Below are positions 52,231 through 60,887 of a stretch of 61,520 nucleotides of DNA, piece after piece. Every line of letters begins with the position of its first letter. The first letter of the stretch is position 1. The translations under genes and the position numbers were made by a program. Under the pieces are notes generated by a model that saw only the letters and a program-made list of their open reading frames with translations, searched no databases and was not told where the DNA came from. This DNA is from an uncultured Gemmatimonadales bacterium (GTDB lineage: Bacteria > Gemmatimonadota > Gemmatimonadetes > Gemmatimonadales > GWC2-71-9). The DNA lies in assembly GCA_947259405.1 (NCBI GenBank), contig CAMYLY010000012.1, positions 126,775 through 188,294 on the forward strand. Direction: 5' to 3'.

Positions 52231-54201
52231 ATGATGGAGAGCGTTGGACGCGCCTGTGCCTGCTGCGTGGTCGGACTGACGGGGTTGGTGAACGCGCTTT
52301 CAGCGCAGGAAGTAGCGGATACCGCGCTGGTGCCACCCCTCGTGATCACGGCCACGCGGCTACCGATGGATCCCCACCGGATCACCGCGCGCGTCACGGT
52401 TATCACGGGTGCCCAGCTTCGGGCGTCAGGGGTGACGTACCTCGCCGACGCGCTCCGCGACGCGCCGGGCGTGTCGGTCGCCCGAAGTGGGTCGTTTGGG
52501 AGCGTGACGTCGGCGTTCGTCCGCGGTGGTCAGAGCGACTACGTCCAGGTACTCATCGACGGCGTTCCGGTCAACGATCCAGGCGGTGCCTACAACTGGG
52601 CCGACCTCAGCGTGGCAAACATCGAACGCGTCGAGGTCATGCGCGGGCCGGCCGGCGTACTATACGGTACCGATGCCGTCACGGGTGTCGTCCACATCAT
52701 CACGAAAGAAGGCGCGGGGCCGACTCGCGCGAGCGCCGAGGTTCGCACCGGCACGTACGGCACACTCGACGTCACGGCGGGGGCGAGCGGTGGCAGTGGT
52801 GACGCGTCGTTTTCCGCCCAGGTGCGGAGGACGGACACTGATGGGACGCTCGCGTTCAACAACCAGTACGACAACACCACGCTGAGCGGCCGCCTCACCC
52901 TCGCGCCAGACGAGCGCACGCGCGCAGCGATTTCGTTACGGTATACCGAAAGCGAATACCATTTTCCGACGGATGGATCCGGCGCGTTGGTCGACAGCAA
53001 TCGGTATACCCTCCACGAGGCGACGACCGTTGGCCTCGAGGTATCGAGGTACTTTTCGGAGACCGTTCATGCCGAGATGTTGGCCGGCCTCAGTCTTGGA
53101 GACGGGGGCGGCATCGATGAGCCTGACTTTGTAGGCGATACGGTGGGATCGTACGCCTCCCGGAGCCAGCGCTCACTCGCTCGCATCACTCTCGAAGGGC
53201 GCGCGCACGTGTACCTGCCGCTCGATGGCGTTGCCACCATTGGCGCCGTGGTGGAGCGACAGTCCGAGCGTTCAGTCGCGGATTTCCAAAGCTCGTTTGG
53301 ACCATTCTCGAGCACGGTCGACGTCGAGCGCACCAATGCCGGCGGGTATGTCCAACTGCTTGGCCAAGTGGCCGATCCCGTGTCGCTCCAGCTCGGCGGT
53401 CGGGTGGATCGCAACGAAGCCTTCGGCACGTTCGTCACCGGACGGGCCGGGGCGACGGTCGACGTCACGGCATCCACCAGGCTGTCGGCGTCCGTTGGCA
53501 CGGCGTTCAAGGAGCCGACCTTCATCGAGAACTTCGGCGGCGGTTTCGTCGTTGGGAACGAGGAACTCGTTCCCGAACGCGTCGTGAGTTGGGAGATGTC
53601 CGCGGAGCAGTCGCTTTTTTCGTCACGGCTTGTCGTGGCGGCCACGTATTTCGATCAACGGTTCCGGGACCTGATCCAATTCACGGCGATGCCGGCCGTC
53701 CCGGACGACGGGAACTTCTACAATGTCGCCGCCGCGAACGCGAATGGCGTCGAGCTTGAGGGCCAGCTGCGCGCGACGCCGACGCTTCGGATCTGGGGCA
53801 CGTACACCTATCTCCACTCGAGAGTGACCGATCCGGGGTTCCAGATCGACCCTGGTGGAGAGTTCGAGGCCCAGGCGTCGCTGCTTCGGCGTCCGTCGTA
53901 TGCGCTCGCGCTTGGAGGCCGCTACGAGTTGGGTCGCGTAGGCGTTGGCGGGCAGTACCGCTACGTGGGAAGCCGCGCGGATCTCGACTTCGCGACGTTC
54001 CCGTCGACCCGCGTCACGTTGCCAGGGTACCACGTCGTCGACGTGTACGGCGACGTGACGCTCGTTGGGAGGCCTGACAGTCGCTCAATCGATCTCACCG
54101 CCCGCATCGAGAATCTCCTGGATGAGGAATACCAGGAGATCGTCGGATTCGCCGCAGCAGGGAGGTTGGTGATGGTTGGTGTGAGGGTGGGGAGTGAATA
54201 G
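52231..54201 (+). CDS. btuB: TonB-dependent outer-membrane cobalamin receptor, BtuB-like
   Basis: This 656-residue receptor imports corrinoids across the outer membrane using TonB energy. The signal peptide ends LVNALSA|QEV. A TonB-box-like segment PPLVITATRLP follows, then the plug domain with LADALRDAPGVSV, FVRGGQSDYVQVLIDGVPVNDPGG and RVEVMRGPAGVLYGTDAVTGVVHIITK (in parts). A 22-strand-type barrel ends DLTARIENLLDEEYQEIVGFAAAGR and an aromatic-poor final strand. ATG 52231 is chosen for the clean signal; a GTG at 52222 overlaps the btuD stop. It is the last gene of the riboswitch-controlled operon. Confidence 0.9.
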   Translation: MMESVGRACACCVVGLTGLVNALSAQEVADTALVPPLVITATRLPMDPHRITARVTVITGAQLRASGVTYLADALRDAPGVSVARSGSFGSVTSAFVRGGQSDYVQVLIDGVPVNDPGGAYNWADLSVANIERVEVMRGPAGVLYGTDAVTGVVHIITKEGAGPTRASAEVRTGTYGTLDVTAGASGGSGDASFSAQVRRTDTDGTLAFNNQYDNTTLSGRLTLAPDERTRAAISLRYTESEYHFPTDGSGALVDSNRYTLHEATTVGLEVSRYFSETVHAEMLAGLSLGDGGGIDEPDFVGDTVGSYASRSQRSLARITLEGRAHVYLPLDGVATIGAVVERQSERSVADFQSSFGPFSSTVDVERTNAGGYVQLLGQVADPVSLQLGGRVDRNEAFGTFVTGRAGATVDVTASTRLSASVGTAFKEPTFIENFGGGFVVGNEELVPERVVSWEMSAEQSLFSSRLVVAATYFDQRFRDLIQFTAMPAVPDDGNFYNVAAANANGVELEGQLRATPTLRIWGTYTYLHSRVTDPGFQIDPGGEFEAQASLLRRPSYALALGGRYELGRVGVGGQYRYVGSRADLDFATFPSTRVTLPGYHVVDVYGDVTLVGRPDSRSIDLTARIENLLDEEYQEIVGFAAAGRLVMVGVRVGSE

Positions 54202-54204
54202 GAC

Positions 54205-54252
54205 GGGACGGAGGGGACCGATGGGATCGGCTGGTCCTGTCCCCTCTGTCCC
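54205..54252 (+). terminator. Hairpin terminator after btuB
   Basis: GGGACGGAGGGGAC (54205-54218) and GTCCCCTCTGTCCC (54239-54252) form a 14-pair stem with one G-U. The loop contains a smaller CCGAT/ATCGG hairpin. The tail is pyrimidine-rich (CTCTATCC, then CTATTCTTCCCCC), not a clean T run. It closes the btu operon 24 bases before recO. Confidence 0.6.
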
Positions 54253-54275
54253 CTCTATCCCACTATTCTTCCCCC

Positions 54276-55025
54276 ATGCCCTTGGTTTCCACCGACGCCA
54301 TCGTCCTGCACACCTACCGGTATAGCGAGACGTCGAAGATCGTTCGGCTCCTGACACGGGACCATGGTCTGCAGAGTGTCATAGCCAAGGGCGCCATGAA
54401 CCCCAAGAGCAAGTTTGGGGCGCGGCTTCAAACCCTGAGCGAGGGGGTCGCACAGTTCTTCCTCAAGCCGACGCGCGATCTGCACACGCTACGCGAGTTC
54501 GACGTGACTGTGCAGCGTCCCGAGCTGTCACGTGACACGCAGAGATTTGGGGCAAGCACCGCGCTCGCTGAGGTGGTGATGCGGTTTGCGCCTGCCGAAG
54601 CGCACCCGGAAATTTATGAGCTTTTGGTTGAAGTGTTGGGTCGGTTAGGCGTGGCGTCAGCCGGGGAGCTCGACGCGCAAACGTTGGCGGGACTATGGAC
54701 CACGATTGCGGCTCTGGGATTCGAGCCTAGCATTGTCCAGTGCGCGCGTGGCGGAGAGCCGATCCCGCCGGGACCGGCGCGATTCTCCGTGACGGACGGT
54801 GGGTTTCTCTGTGGAACGTGTGCCCGCGGGACTCGGGTCCGAACGCTTGAACCGGACGATCGCCGAGTTCTCGAGTTGTTGATAGCCGGTCACCCTGAGC
54901 ATGTGGGCCCGCTTTCACGGTCTCATGTGAAGGCGCACCGGCAGCTCCTCGTGCAGTTCGTCGAGCGTCACGTGGCGGAGGGCCGGGAACTTCCTGCACT
55001 CACGATCTGGCGGAGCCTTACGTGA
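54276..55025 (+). CDS. recO: DNA repair protein RecO
   Basis: RecO works with RecF and RecR to load RecA at single-strand gaps. The 249 residues have an N-terminal OB fold (DAIVLHTYRYSETSKIVRLLTRDHGLQSVIAKGA) and a helical C-terminal domain. The region around Cys157 (VQCARGG) and LCGTCARG corresponds to the RecO zinc finger, but the first pair is reduced to a single cysteine, so zinc binding may be lost. The gene directly follows the btuB terminator, and I see no clear promoter. It overlaps selB by 4 bases. Confidence 0.93.
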   Translation: MPLVSTDAIVLHTYRYSETSKIVRLLTRDHGLQSVIAKGAMNPKSKFGARLQTLSEGVAQFFLKPTRDLHTLREFDVTVQRPELSRDTQRFGASTALAEVVMRFAPAEAHPEIYELLVEVLGRLGVASAGELDAQTLAGLWTTIAALGFEPSIVQCARGGEPIPPGPARFSVTDGGFLCGTCARGTRVRTLEPDDRRVLELLIAGHPEHVGPLSRSHVKAHRQLLVQFVERHVAEGRELPALTIWRSLT

Positions 55026-56890
55026 GCCGACACATCGTCATTGGCACCGCCGGCCACGTGGATCACGGGAAGACAGCGCTCGTGCGCGCGCTCACCGGCA
55101 TCGATACCGACCGCTGGGAGGAAGAAAAGCGACGCGGGATCACGATCGACTTGGGGTTTGCCTCCTTACGCCTGTCCGACGACCTCACGGCCAGCATCGT
55201 CGACGTCCCCGGCCACGAAGATTTCGTCCGGAACATGGTCGCGGGCGCCACGGGTATCGACGTGGCGCTCCTCGTGGTCGCAGCAGACGAGGGCATCATG
55301 CCGCAAACGGAAGAGCACCTTGCCATCCTCGAGTTTCTCGGTGTCGCGGCTGGAGTGGTCGCCGTGTCCAAGGCGGACGTGGTGGAGGACGACTGGTTGG
55401 AACTGGTTGTCGCCGACGTGGCGGAACGCCTGGAACGGTCCGCGGTTTCCTGGAGCGACCCGCTCGTCGTTTCGTCCGTGACCGAACAAGGGATCGACGA
55501 TCTGAAGGCGCAGTTGGACACATTGGGGCAGCATACCGCACGTCAGTCCCACGATGATGTGTTTCGCATGCCGGTGGATCGGAGCTTCAGCGTTTCGGGT
55601 GCCGGGACGGTCGTGACGGGAACGACGTGGAGTGGCACGGTCGCCGTTGGTGATAGGGTGCGGATCATTCCCGGGACCGAACGGGCTCGGGTTCGTACCG
55701 TTGAAGTCCATGGAGAGGCGCGAGATGCCGCCGACCCGGGGCGCCGAACCGCACTCGCGCTGCCCAACGTGTCGCGCGACCACGTGCGGCGCGGCACCGT
55801 CATCGTGACCGAAGACGGGTGGCAGGAGACCGCGCGCATTGATGCGCTCGTGACCCTACTCCCCAACGCCAAGCCTCTCACCCAGCGCTCACGAATCCGT
55901 GTGCACCTTGGCACTGCGGAAGTGTTCGCCCGCGTCACACCGCAGGCCGATGACATCGCTCCGGGTGGGGAAGGAGCGGTTCGCCTGCGGCTAGAATCCC
56001 CCGTCGTTGCGCGCTGGGGAGACCGAGGCGTCCTCCGGTCGTATTCGCCGGTAACCACGGTGGGCGGATGCGTGGTCGTGGATCCCGACCCTCCGCAGCG
56101 ACCCCGTCGGCCCCAACATCTCGAACACCGGGCGGTGAGCGATCCGATCGAACGCGCTCGCGAGTTTGTTCGGCTGGCCGGTGCACAGGGGATGATGCGG
56201 TCGTCGTTTGCCGTTCGAGTCGGGGTACATCCCAGCACCATCGACGACGTGGCAGCTGCACTGGAACACGATGGTGTCCGTGTGTTTGGAGAGACGTTCT
56301 ACGACGGGGGCGTCGTCGAGAGTGCGGCGGACCAGGTCCGCAGCCTGCTCGAGGAGTATCACCGGGCTCACCCCTTGGAGCCCGGCATGCGTCGCGACCT
56401 TCTGCGACAGCGCGTCGAGCCGGGGGTGATTGCAGATGCAGTCGTCACCATGCTCGTCGACGCCGACGTTGTGGTCGTCGAGGGTGAGACGGCACGACTG
56501 CCGAACTTCCGTGCGGCGCTCGGGACCACGCGACAACAGGATGCTAATTCCCTCCGCGAGTTGCTTAGGGTAGCAGGATCTAAGGGGATGAGGGTGGTCG
56601 AATTGGAAGAGGTCGTTGCAGAGGCGCGCGATCTTGCGGAGTTTCTCGTTCGTCAGGGTGAGGTGCGTCGTATCGGCGCGGATCGGTACTACGAGGCCGG
56701 TGAACTCGAACGAGTAAAGGACGAAGTCGTGAGTGAGATCCAAGAGGTGGGAGGGATTGCCACCCCTGCGCAATTACGAGTGAGAACCGGGCTCTCACGG
56801 AAATATCTGATCCCAGTGCTTGAATGGATGGATGCCGCTGGGTTCACGACGAGGGAAGGGGACGGGCGTCGCGTGGGTCCTAGAAGCTAG
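55022..56890 (+). CDS. selB: Selenocysteine-specific translation elongation factor SelB
   Basis: SelB delivers selenocysteyl-tRNA to UGA codons marked by a SECIS element. The 622 residues open with GTPase motifs GTAGHVDHGKTALVRALTG (9-27), RRGITIDLGFA, DVPGHEDFVRNMVAGA and SKAD (the NKxD variant of SelB). Beta-barrel domains II and III follow. The C-terminal half holds winged-helix repeats (for example GMMRSSFAVRVGVHPSTIDDVAAAL) that bind SECIS. That tail separates it from EF-Tu. selA, selC and selD are not in the window. GTG start overlapping recO. Confidence 0.94.
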   Translation: MSRHIVIGTAGHVDHGKTALVRALTGIDTDRWEEEKRRGITIDLGFASLRLSDDLTASIVDVPGHEDFVRNMVAGATGIDVALLVVAADEGIMPQTEEHLAILEFLGVAAGVVAVSKADVVEDDWLELVVADVAERLERSAVSWSDPLVVSSVTEQGIDDLKAQLDTLGQHTARQSHDDVFRMPVDRSFSVSGAGTVVTGTTWSGTVAVGDRVRIIPGTERARVRTVEVHGEARDAADPGRRTALALPNVSRDHVRRGTVIVTEDGWQETARIDALVTLLPNAKPLTQRSRIRVHLGTAEVFARVTPQADDIAPGGEGAVRLRLESPVVARWGDRGVLRSYSPVTTVGGCVVVDPDPPQRPRRPQHLEHRAVSDPIERAREFVRLAGAQGMMRSSFAVRVGVHPSTIDDVAAALEHDGVRVFGETFYDGGVVESAADQVRSLLEEYHRAHPLEPGMRRDLLRQRVEPGVIADAVVTMLVDADVVVVEGETARLPNFRAALGTTRQQDANSLRELLRVAGSKGMRVVELEEVVAEARDLAEFLVRQGEVRRIGADRYYEAGELERVKDEVVSEIQEVGGIATPAQLRVRTGLSRKYLIPVLEWMDAAGFTTREGDGRRVGPRS

Positions 56891-56896
56891 CGTCGG

Positions 56897-57301
56897 TTAT
56901 TGCGCAACGAGCGTATCAGGCCCGGAGATCTTCTCGACGTGGCAGACCCCAGCGGCAAACACGAAGTCGGCCGAGGTCGACACGATGCCGTTCGTGCCAC
57001 TGAATCGTACCTGACGCCCCGTCTGACCGAGGATCGACCCTTGGGCGTCCGTCAGGACCACATAGAAACCATTTGCGCGTGATGCAAGCGTCGTGTCCGG
57101 TACGATCTCCTGTCCGGTTCGCACCAACGTGACCGTGGGATCGAGATCGGGCACAGGTGCACCACCTCCATCGAGGACGGTGATGCCATAGACTCGGAAC
57201 TCCGCCGTGCAGGCCAGCGGCTCCGAACCACAGGCGGCCGCGGTGACCATACCCGCGGCGACGGCGAGCGTCAGGTATCTGGGCGTTGATCGGTGAGTCA
57301 T
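56897..57301 (-). CDS. Small lipoprotein of unknown function
   Basis: This 134-residue protein has a lipoprotein signal: MTHRSTPRYLTLAVAAG, then lipobox TAAACG with Cys at about 27. The mature part is beta-rich and resembles a single Ig or carboxypeptidase-regulatory-like module (VYGITVLDGGGAPVPDLDPTVTLVR, then GFYVVLTDAQGSILG). It contains cysteines at LACTAE and GVCHVE that could pair. It converges on selB with a six-base gap and is divergent from the type IX-like gene at 57508. The start is the ATG giving a proper signal; earlier in-frame starts are not supported. Confidence 0.7.
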   Translation of the reverse strand: MTHRSTPRYLTLAVAAGMVTAAACGSEPLACTAEFRVYGITVLDGGGAPVPDLDPTVTLVRTGQEIVPDTTLASRANGFYVVLTDAQGSILGQTGRQVRFSGTNGIVSTSADFVFAAGVCHVEKISGPDTLVAQ

Positions 57302-57402
57302 CGGCCGGCTGCAACTTGTTACTGGAGAACCGCTTACGTCAACCCTCGGATCTGCGGTGTTTGTTCGGCCATTTCGGGTCTGTTTCCTGACATCGGCCCG
57401 GG

Positions 57403-57432
57403 TTGACACTCGGCCGGAGCTGCCCGTAACTT
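57403..57432 (+). promoter_or_regulatory. Promoter for the secreted protein at 57508
   Basis: A perfect TTGACA (57403-57408) is followed after 18 bases by TAACTT (57427-57432), leaving a leader of about 70 bases that contains a tandem ACACCAA pair (57453-57466) and AGGAG before the ATG. On the other strand TTGACG (57337-57342) faces the divergent lipoprotein, but its -10 is unclear. Confidence 0.5.
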
Positions 57433-57507
57433 GATTGTGCGAACGTACGTAGACACCAAACACCAAGGGGAATCCTCAGGAACCTTTTTGTCAGAATAGG
57501 AGCTTGC

Positions 57508-57927
57508 ATGAGGCGGTTTGCCTGGGCGGTTGTAGCGCTCGGGCTCCTGGTCGTTGCACCCGCGGTCGCCCATGCTCAACAAGATGACACCGCGGTGCGG
57601 CTCCACAGGAACTACCCGAATCCGTTCAACCCGGAGACGACGATTCCGTTTTCTCTCAGCGCTTCGCTGTGGGACGATGGAACGCCGCCTGTTGTCACGG
57701 TGCGGATCTACACCATCCTCGCGCAGCTCGTTGCTGTTCCCATTCTTCAGCAGTCCGGTGAAGAACTGGAGAATATCGCGCTCGCGTGGAACGGCACGGG
57801 TGATTACTCAGCGTATTGGGATGGGACGATTCGAAACACGGGTCGAGAGGCAGCGTCAGGAGTCTATATCTATCAGCTGATCGTAGACGGAAAGGTCTAC
57901 CAAAAGAAGATGACGATCGTCAAATAA
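57508..57927 (+). CDS. Small secreted protein made only of a FlgD-like/type IX sorting-type domain
   Basis: This 139-residue protein has a signal peptide (FAWAVVALGLLVVAPAVAHA|QQ) and then a single domain: LHRNYPNPFNPETTIPFSL, VTVRIYTILAQLV, GEELENIALAWNG and GVYIYQLIVDGKVYQKKMTIVK at the very end. This matches FlgD Ig-like / type IX secretion C-terminal sorting domains, which normally sit at the end of large surface enzymes. Here the domain is the entire mature protein. It has its own promoter and terminator, so it is an independent and possibly well-expressed gene. Function unknown. Confidence 0.82.
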   Translation: MRRFAWAVVALGLLVVAPAVAHAQQDDTAVRLHRNYPNPFNPETTIPFSLSASLWDDGTPPVVTVRIYTILAQLVAVPILQQSGEELENIALAWNGTGDYSAYWDGTIRNTGREAASGVYIYQLIVDGKVYQKKMTIVK

Positions 57928-57979
57928 GGCGGTCGCATCCGCGGGCCCTGAAGGGCTTGCACTGCCGGGCGGCAGTATT

Positions 57980-58021
57980 GACAGGCGCGTCGGGGTCAAA
58001 CCCGGCGCGTTCTGTCTTTTT
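57980..58021 (+). terminator. Rho-independent terminator
   Basis: GACAG-GCGCG pairs with CGCG-CTGTC, and an inner GGG/CCC pairs across a small loop, followed by TTTTT at 58017-58021. A smaller CTGCC/GGCAG hairpin sits just before it (57962-57975). It separates the secreted protein gene from clpB. Confidence 0.8.
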
Positions 58022-58110
58022 GGCGGGAAATTCGGGGGATGTGGCAGGGTTCCCCGGTACGGCGGTTGCCTTAAGAGGGGTGAAGGCCCAACTGATTCGA
58101 GGAGTCCGCC

Positions 58111-60750
58111 TTGATTCGACCCGATAGGCTCACCGTCAAAGCCGGCCAGGTGCTCCAGGAGGCTGTTGGTCTGGCCACCACCGACGGAAACCCCGTTGTC
58201 AACGACGCCCACCTGTTCCTGGCGCTCCTGGACCAGGATGAAGGCATCGTCGTTCCGCTTTTACAGAAGAGTGGACTGAACGTTGTGGAACTCCGCGCCG
58301 AAATCGCGCGCGAAGTCGAACGCCTCCCACGGCAGACCGGGGGAGGGCAGCCGACCACCGCACGTGAACTGAGTAATGCGCTGGACCGTGCCGACCGATT
58401 CGCGAAGGACCTCGGCGATGCATACGTGTCGACCGAGCACCTCCTGCTCGGGCTCACCGACACGAAGGGGACGTCCGCGCGCGACGTGCTGAAGGCACGG
58501 GGAATCCAAGCTCGTGATTTGCTGGAGGCGTTGGAGGCAGTGCGTGGGAGCCACCGGGTAACCGACATCGATCCCGAGCAACAATACCAGGCGCTGGAGC
58601 GCTTCACGCGTGATCTGACCGAGATGGCGCGAGCCGGCAAGCTAGATCCGGTGATTGGTCGCGACGAGGAGATCCGACGCGTTATTCAAGTACTGTCTCG
58701 GCGCACTAAGAACAATCCGGTGTTGATTGGTGAACCCGGCGTTGGTAAAACGGCGATTGTCGAAGGTCTGGCCCAACGCATCATTGACGGTGACGTGCCA
58801 GAGTCACTGCGCGGCAAGCAGATTCTCGTTTTGGACATCGCGCAAATGGTCGCCGGCGCGAAGTATCGTGGTGAGTTCGAGGAGCGACTCAAGGCGGTCC
58901 TCAAAGAGGTCACCAGTCAAGAAGGGCAATTTGTCGTCTTCATCGACGAGCTCCACACCATCGTCGGTGCAGGTGCGGCGGAGGGCGCGGTCGACGCATC
59001 GAACATGCTCAAGCCACCGCTCTCCCGTGGGGAGTTGCACGTGGTCGGTGCTACCACGCTCGACGAATACCGGAAGCACATCGAAAAGGACAAGGCACTT
59101 GAGCGCCGGTTCCAGCCGGTGTTCGTAGGTGAGCCGAATGTCGAAGACACCATTGCCATTCTGCGGGGACTCAAGGAGCGGTACGAGGTCCACCATGGTG
59201 TCCGAATTACGGACAACGCCATCGTCTCAGCGGCCACCCTGTCGGACCGGTATCTCGGCGATCGCCATCTTCCCGATAAAGCCATTGATTTGATCGACGA
59301 AGCGGCGAGCCGCCTGCGGATTGAGATCGATTCGCTGCCACAGGAAATTGATGAAGTCGAGCGCCGCAAGACGCAGCTCCAAATCGAGGCGCAGGCGTTG
59401 AAGCGTGAGAAGGACAAGGCCAGCAAGGAGCGGCTCGCCAATCTCCAAAAGGAGCTTTCGGAGTTGGACGAGCAAGCGCAGAGCATGAAGGCGCAATGGC
59501 AGGCGGAAAAGGACGCGATCACGCAGCTCCGCGACACGAAGGCCGCACTCGAGAACGCAAAGCTCGAAGCCGAGCGCGCCACGCGTGAAGGCGACCTCGA
59601 GCGGGCGGCGCAGATCCGATATGGTCGCGTTCCCGAACTCGAGGAGGAAATCAGGACGGAGCAGGCGCGCCTGGTGGAGATCCAGGCCACCGCTCAATAC
59701 CTGAAGGAGGAGGTGGGGTCGGAAGACGTCGCCGAGATCGTGGCTCGGTGGACGGGCATTCCGGTCAGTCGCATGCTCGAATCCGAGCGCGCGCGCCTGA
59801 CGCGCCTCGAGGACGAACTCCACCAACGGGTCATCGGGCAAGACGAGGCGATCGAGGCTGTTTCGCATGCGGTGCGCCGGTCGCGGGCGGGTTTGCAGGA
59901 TCCCAACCGACCAATCGGGAGTTTCGTGTTCCTTGGTCCGACGGGTGTGGGCAAGACGGAGACTGCACGCGCCCTGGCGGAGTTCCTGTTCGACGACGAG
60001 CGGGCAATGGTTCGGCTCGACATGTCGGAATACATGGAGAAACACGCGGTCGCTCGCATGATCGGCGCGCCACCGGGCTACGTCGGATTCGAAGAAGGCG
60101 GACAACTCACGGAATCAGTCCGGCGGCGTCCCTATTCGGTGGTTCTCTTCGACGAGATCGAAAAGGCGCATCCTGACGTGTTCAATGTCTTGCTGCAGAT
60201 CCTCGATGACGGACGTCTGACGGACGGACAAGGGCGAACGGTCGATTTCCGAAACGCGGTCTTGATCATGACGTCCAATCTCGGGAGCCAGTGGATTCTC
60301 GAGTTCGGCGAAACGGCATGGAGCGAGGCGGAACGGCGGGTGCTCGAGTCGCTGCGTGAGACTTTCCGGCCGGAGCTTCTGAACCGCATCGACGACATCG
60401 TCGTGTTCAGGCCACTCGCGCGCGAGGAATTGCTCCAGATCGTCGATCTACAACTCGCCGAAGTTGGAGCGCTTCTTCGTGATCGCCAACTCGCGCTCGA
60501 AGTGGCACCGGAGGCCAAGAAACTCCTGCTCGACGAAGCGTACGATCCCGCGTATGGGGCGCGGCCACTCAAGCGGACAATCCAGCGCCGTATCCAAAAC
60601 CATGTGGCGCTCGCGTTGTTGGAAGGGGAGTACGCCGAGGGTGATACCGTCAAAGTCGTTTTGACGAACGACGGCAAGGACTTGGACTTCGTGAGGATGC
60701 CAAGTACTGTGGATCCGACTCCCCGCACGAGCGGCGTGGACACTCACTAA
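58111..60750 (+). CDS. clpB: ATP-dependent chaperone ClpB
   Basis: ClpB is a hexameric disaggregase acting with DnaK. The 879 residues have the N domain with two Clp repeats (to about 145). NBD1 follows with Walker A GEPGVGKT (207-214) and [10 protein letters not shown]. The coiled-coil middle domain (about 400-525, rich in [24 protein letters not shown] heptads) marks ClpB over ClpA/ClpC. NBD2 has GPTGVGKT (609-616), and the C-terminal D2 region is complete. It starts at TTG with GAGGAG six bases upstream. No CIRCE or sigma-32-type site was recognised in the 89 bases after the terminator. Confidence 0.96.
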   Translation: MIRPDRLTVKAGQVLQEAVGLATTDGNPVVNDAHLFLALLDQDEGIVVPLLQKSGLNVVELRAEIAREVERLPRQTGGGQPTTARELSNALDRADRFAKDLGDAYVSTEHLLLGLTDTKGTSARDVLKARGIQARDLLEALEAVRGSHRVTDIDPEQQYQALERFTRDLTEMARAGKLDPVIGRDEEIRRVIQVLSRRTKNNPVLIGEPGVGKTAIVEGLAQRIIDGDVPESLRGKQILVLDIAQMVAGAKYRGEFEERLKAVLKEVTSQEGQFVVFIDELHTIVGAGAAEGAVDASNMLKPPLSRGELHVVGATTLDEYRKHIEKDKALERRFQPVFVGEPNVEDTIAILRGLKERYEVHHGVRITDNAIVSAATLSDRYLGDRHLPDKAIDLIDEAASRLRIEIDSLPQEIDEVERRKTQLQIEAQALKREKDKASKERLANLQKELSELDEQAQSMKAQWQAEKDAITQLRDTKAALENAKLEAERATREGDLERAAQIRYGRVPELEEEIRTEQARLVEIQATAQYLKEEVGSEDVAEIVARWTGIPVSRMLESERARLTRLEDELHQRVIGQDEAIEAVSHAVRRSRAGLQDPNRPIGSFVFLGPTGVGKTETARALAEFLFDDERAMVRLDMSEYMEKHAVARMIGAPPGYVGFEEGGQLTESVRRRPYSVVLFDEIEKAHPDVFNVLLQILDDGRLTDGQGRTVDFRNAVLIMTSNLGSQWILEFGETAWSEAERRVLESLRETFRPELLNRIDDIVVFRPLAREELLQIVDLQLAEVGALLRDRQLALEVAPEAKKLLLDEAYDPAYGARPLKRTIQRRIQNHVALALLEGEYAEGDTVKVVLTNDGKDLDFVRMPSTVDPTPRTSGVDTH

Positions 60751-60801
60751 CGTCCTCGGTGTAGCGTTTCGTAGCATCTTTCTTCCGAGGTCGCGCGACG
60801 C

Positions 60802-60828
60802 TTTCACTCGCGTTTCACGGTCCTTTCA
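60802..60828 (+). repeat. Three TTTCA direct repeats with 11-base period
   Basis: TTTCA occurs at 60802, 60813 and 60824 (TTTCAC, TTTCAC, TTTCAA), each exactly 11 bases apart, on one face of the helix, 60 bases before the ATG of the following gene. The layout resembles direct-repeat operators of PhoB/OmpR-type response regulators. A fourth TTTCA at 60871 is out of phase. Confidence 0.6.
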
Positions 60829-60887
60829 ACTGCCGAGCGCAAGACTAAGTGAATTCGGCATCACCGAGCATTTCACTGAGAGGCCCC

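Noticed and set aside
54241..54270. CCCCTCTGTCCCCTCTATCCC-like pyrimidine repeats as a separate repeat element
   Set aside because: They are explained as the 3' arm and tail of the btuB terminator hairpin.
58022..58110. CIRCE or sigma-32 heat-shock promoter before clpB
   Set aside because: No TTAGCACTC inverted repeat and no CTTGAAA/CCCCAT-type pair is present in the 89-base leader.
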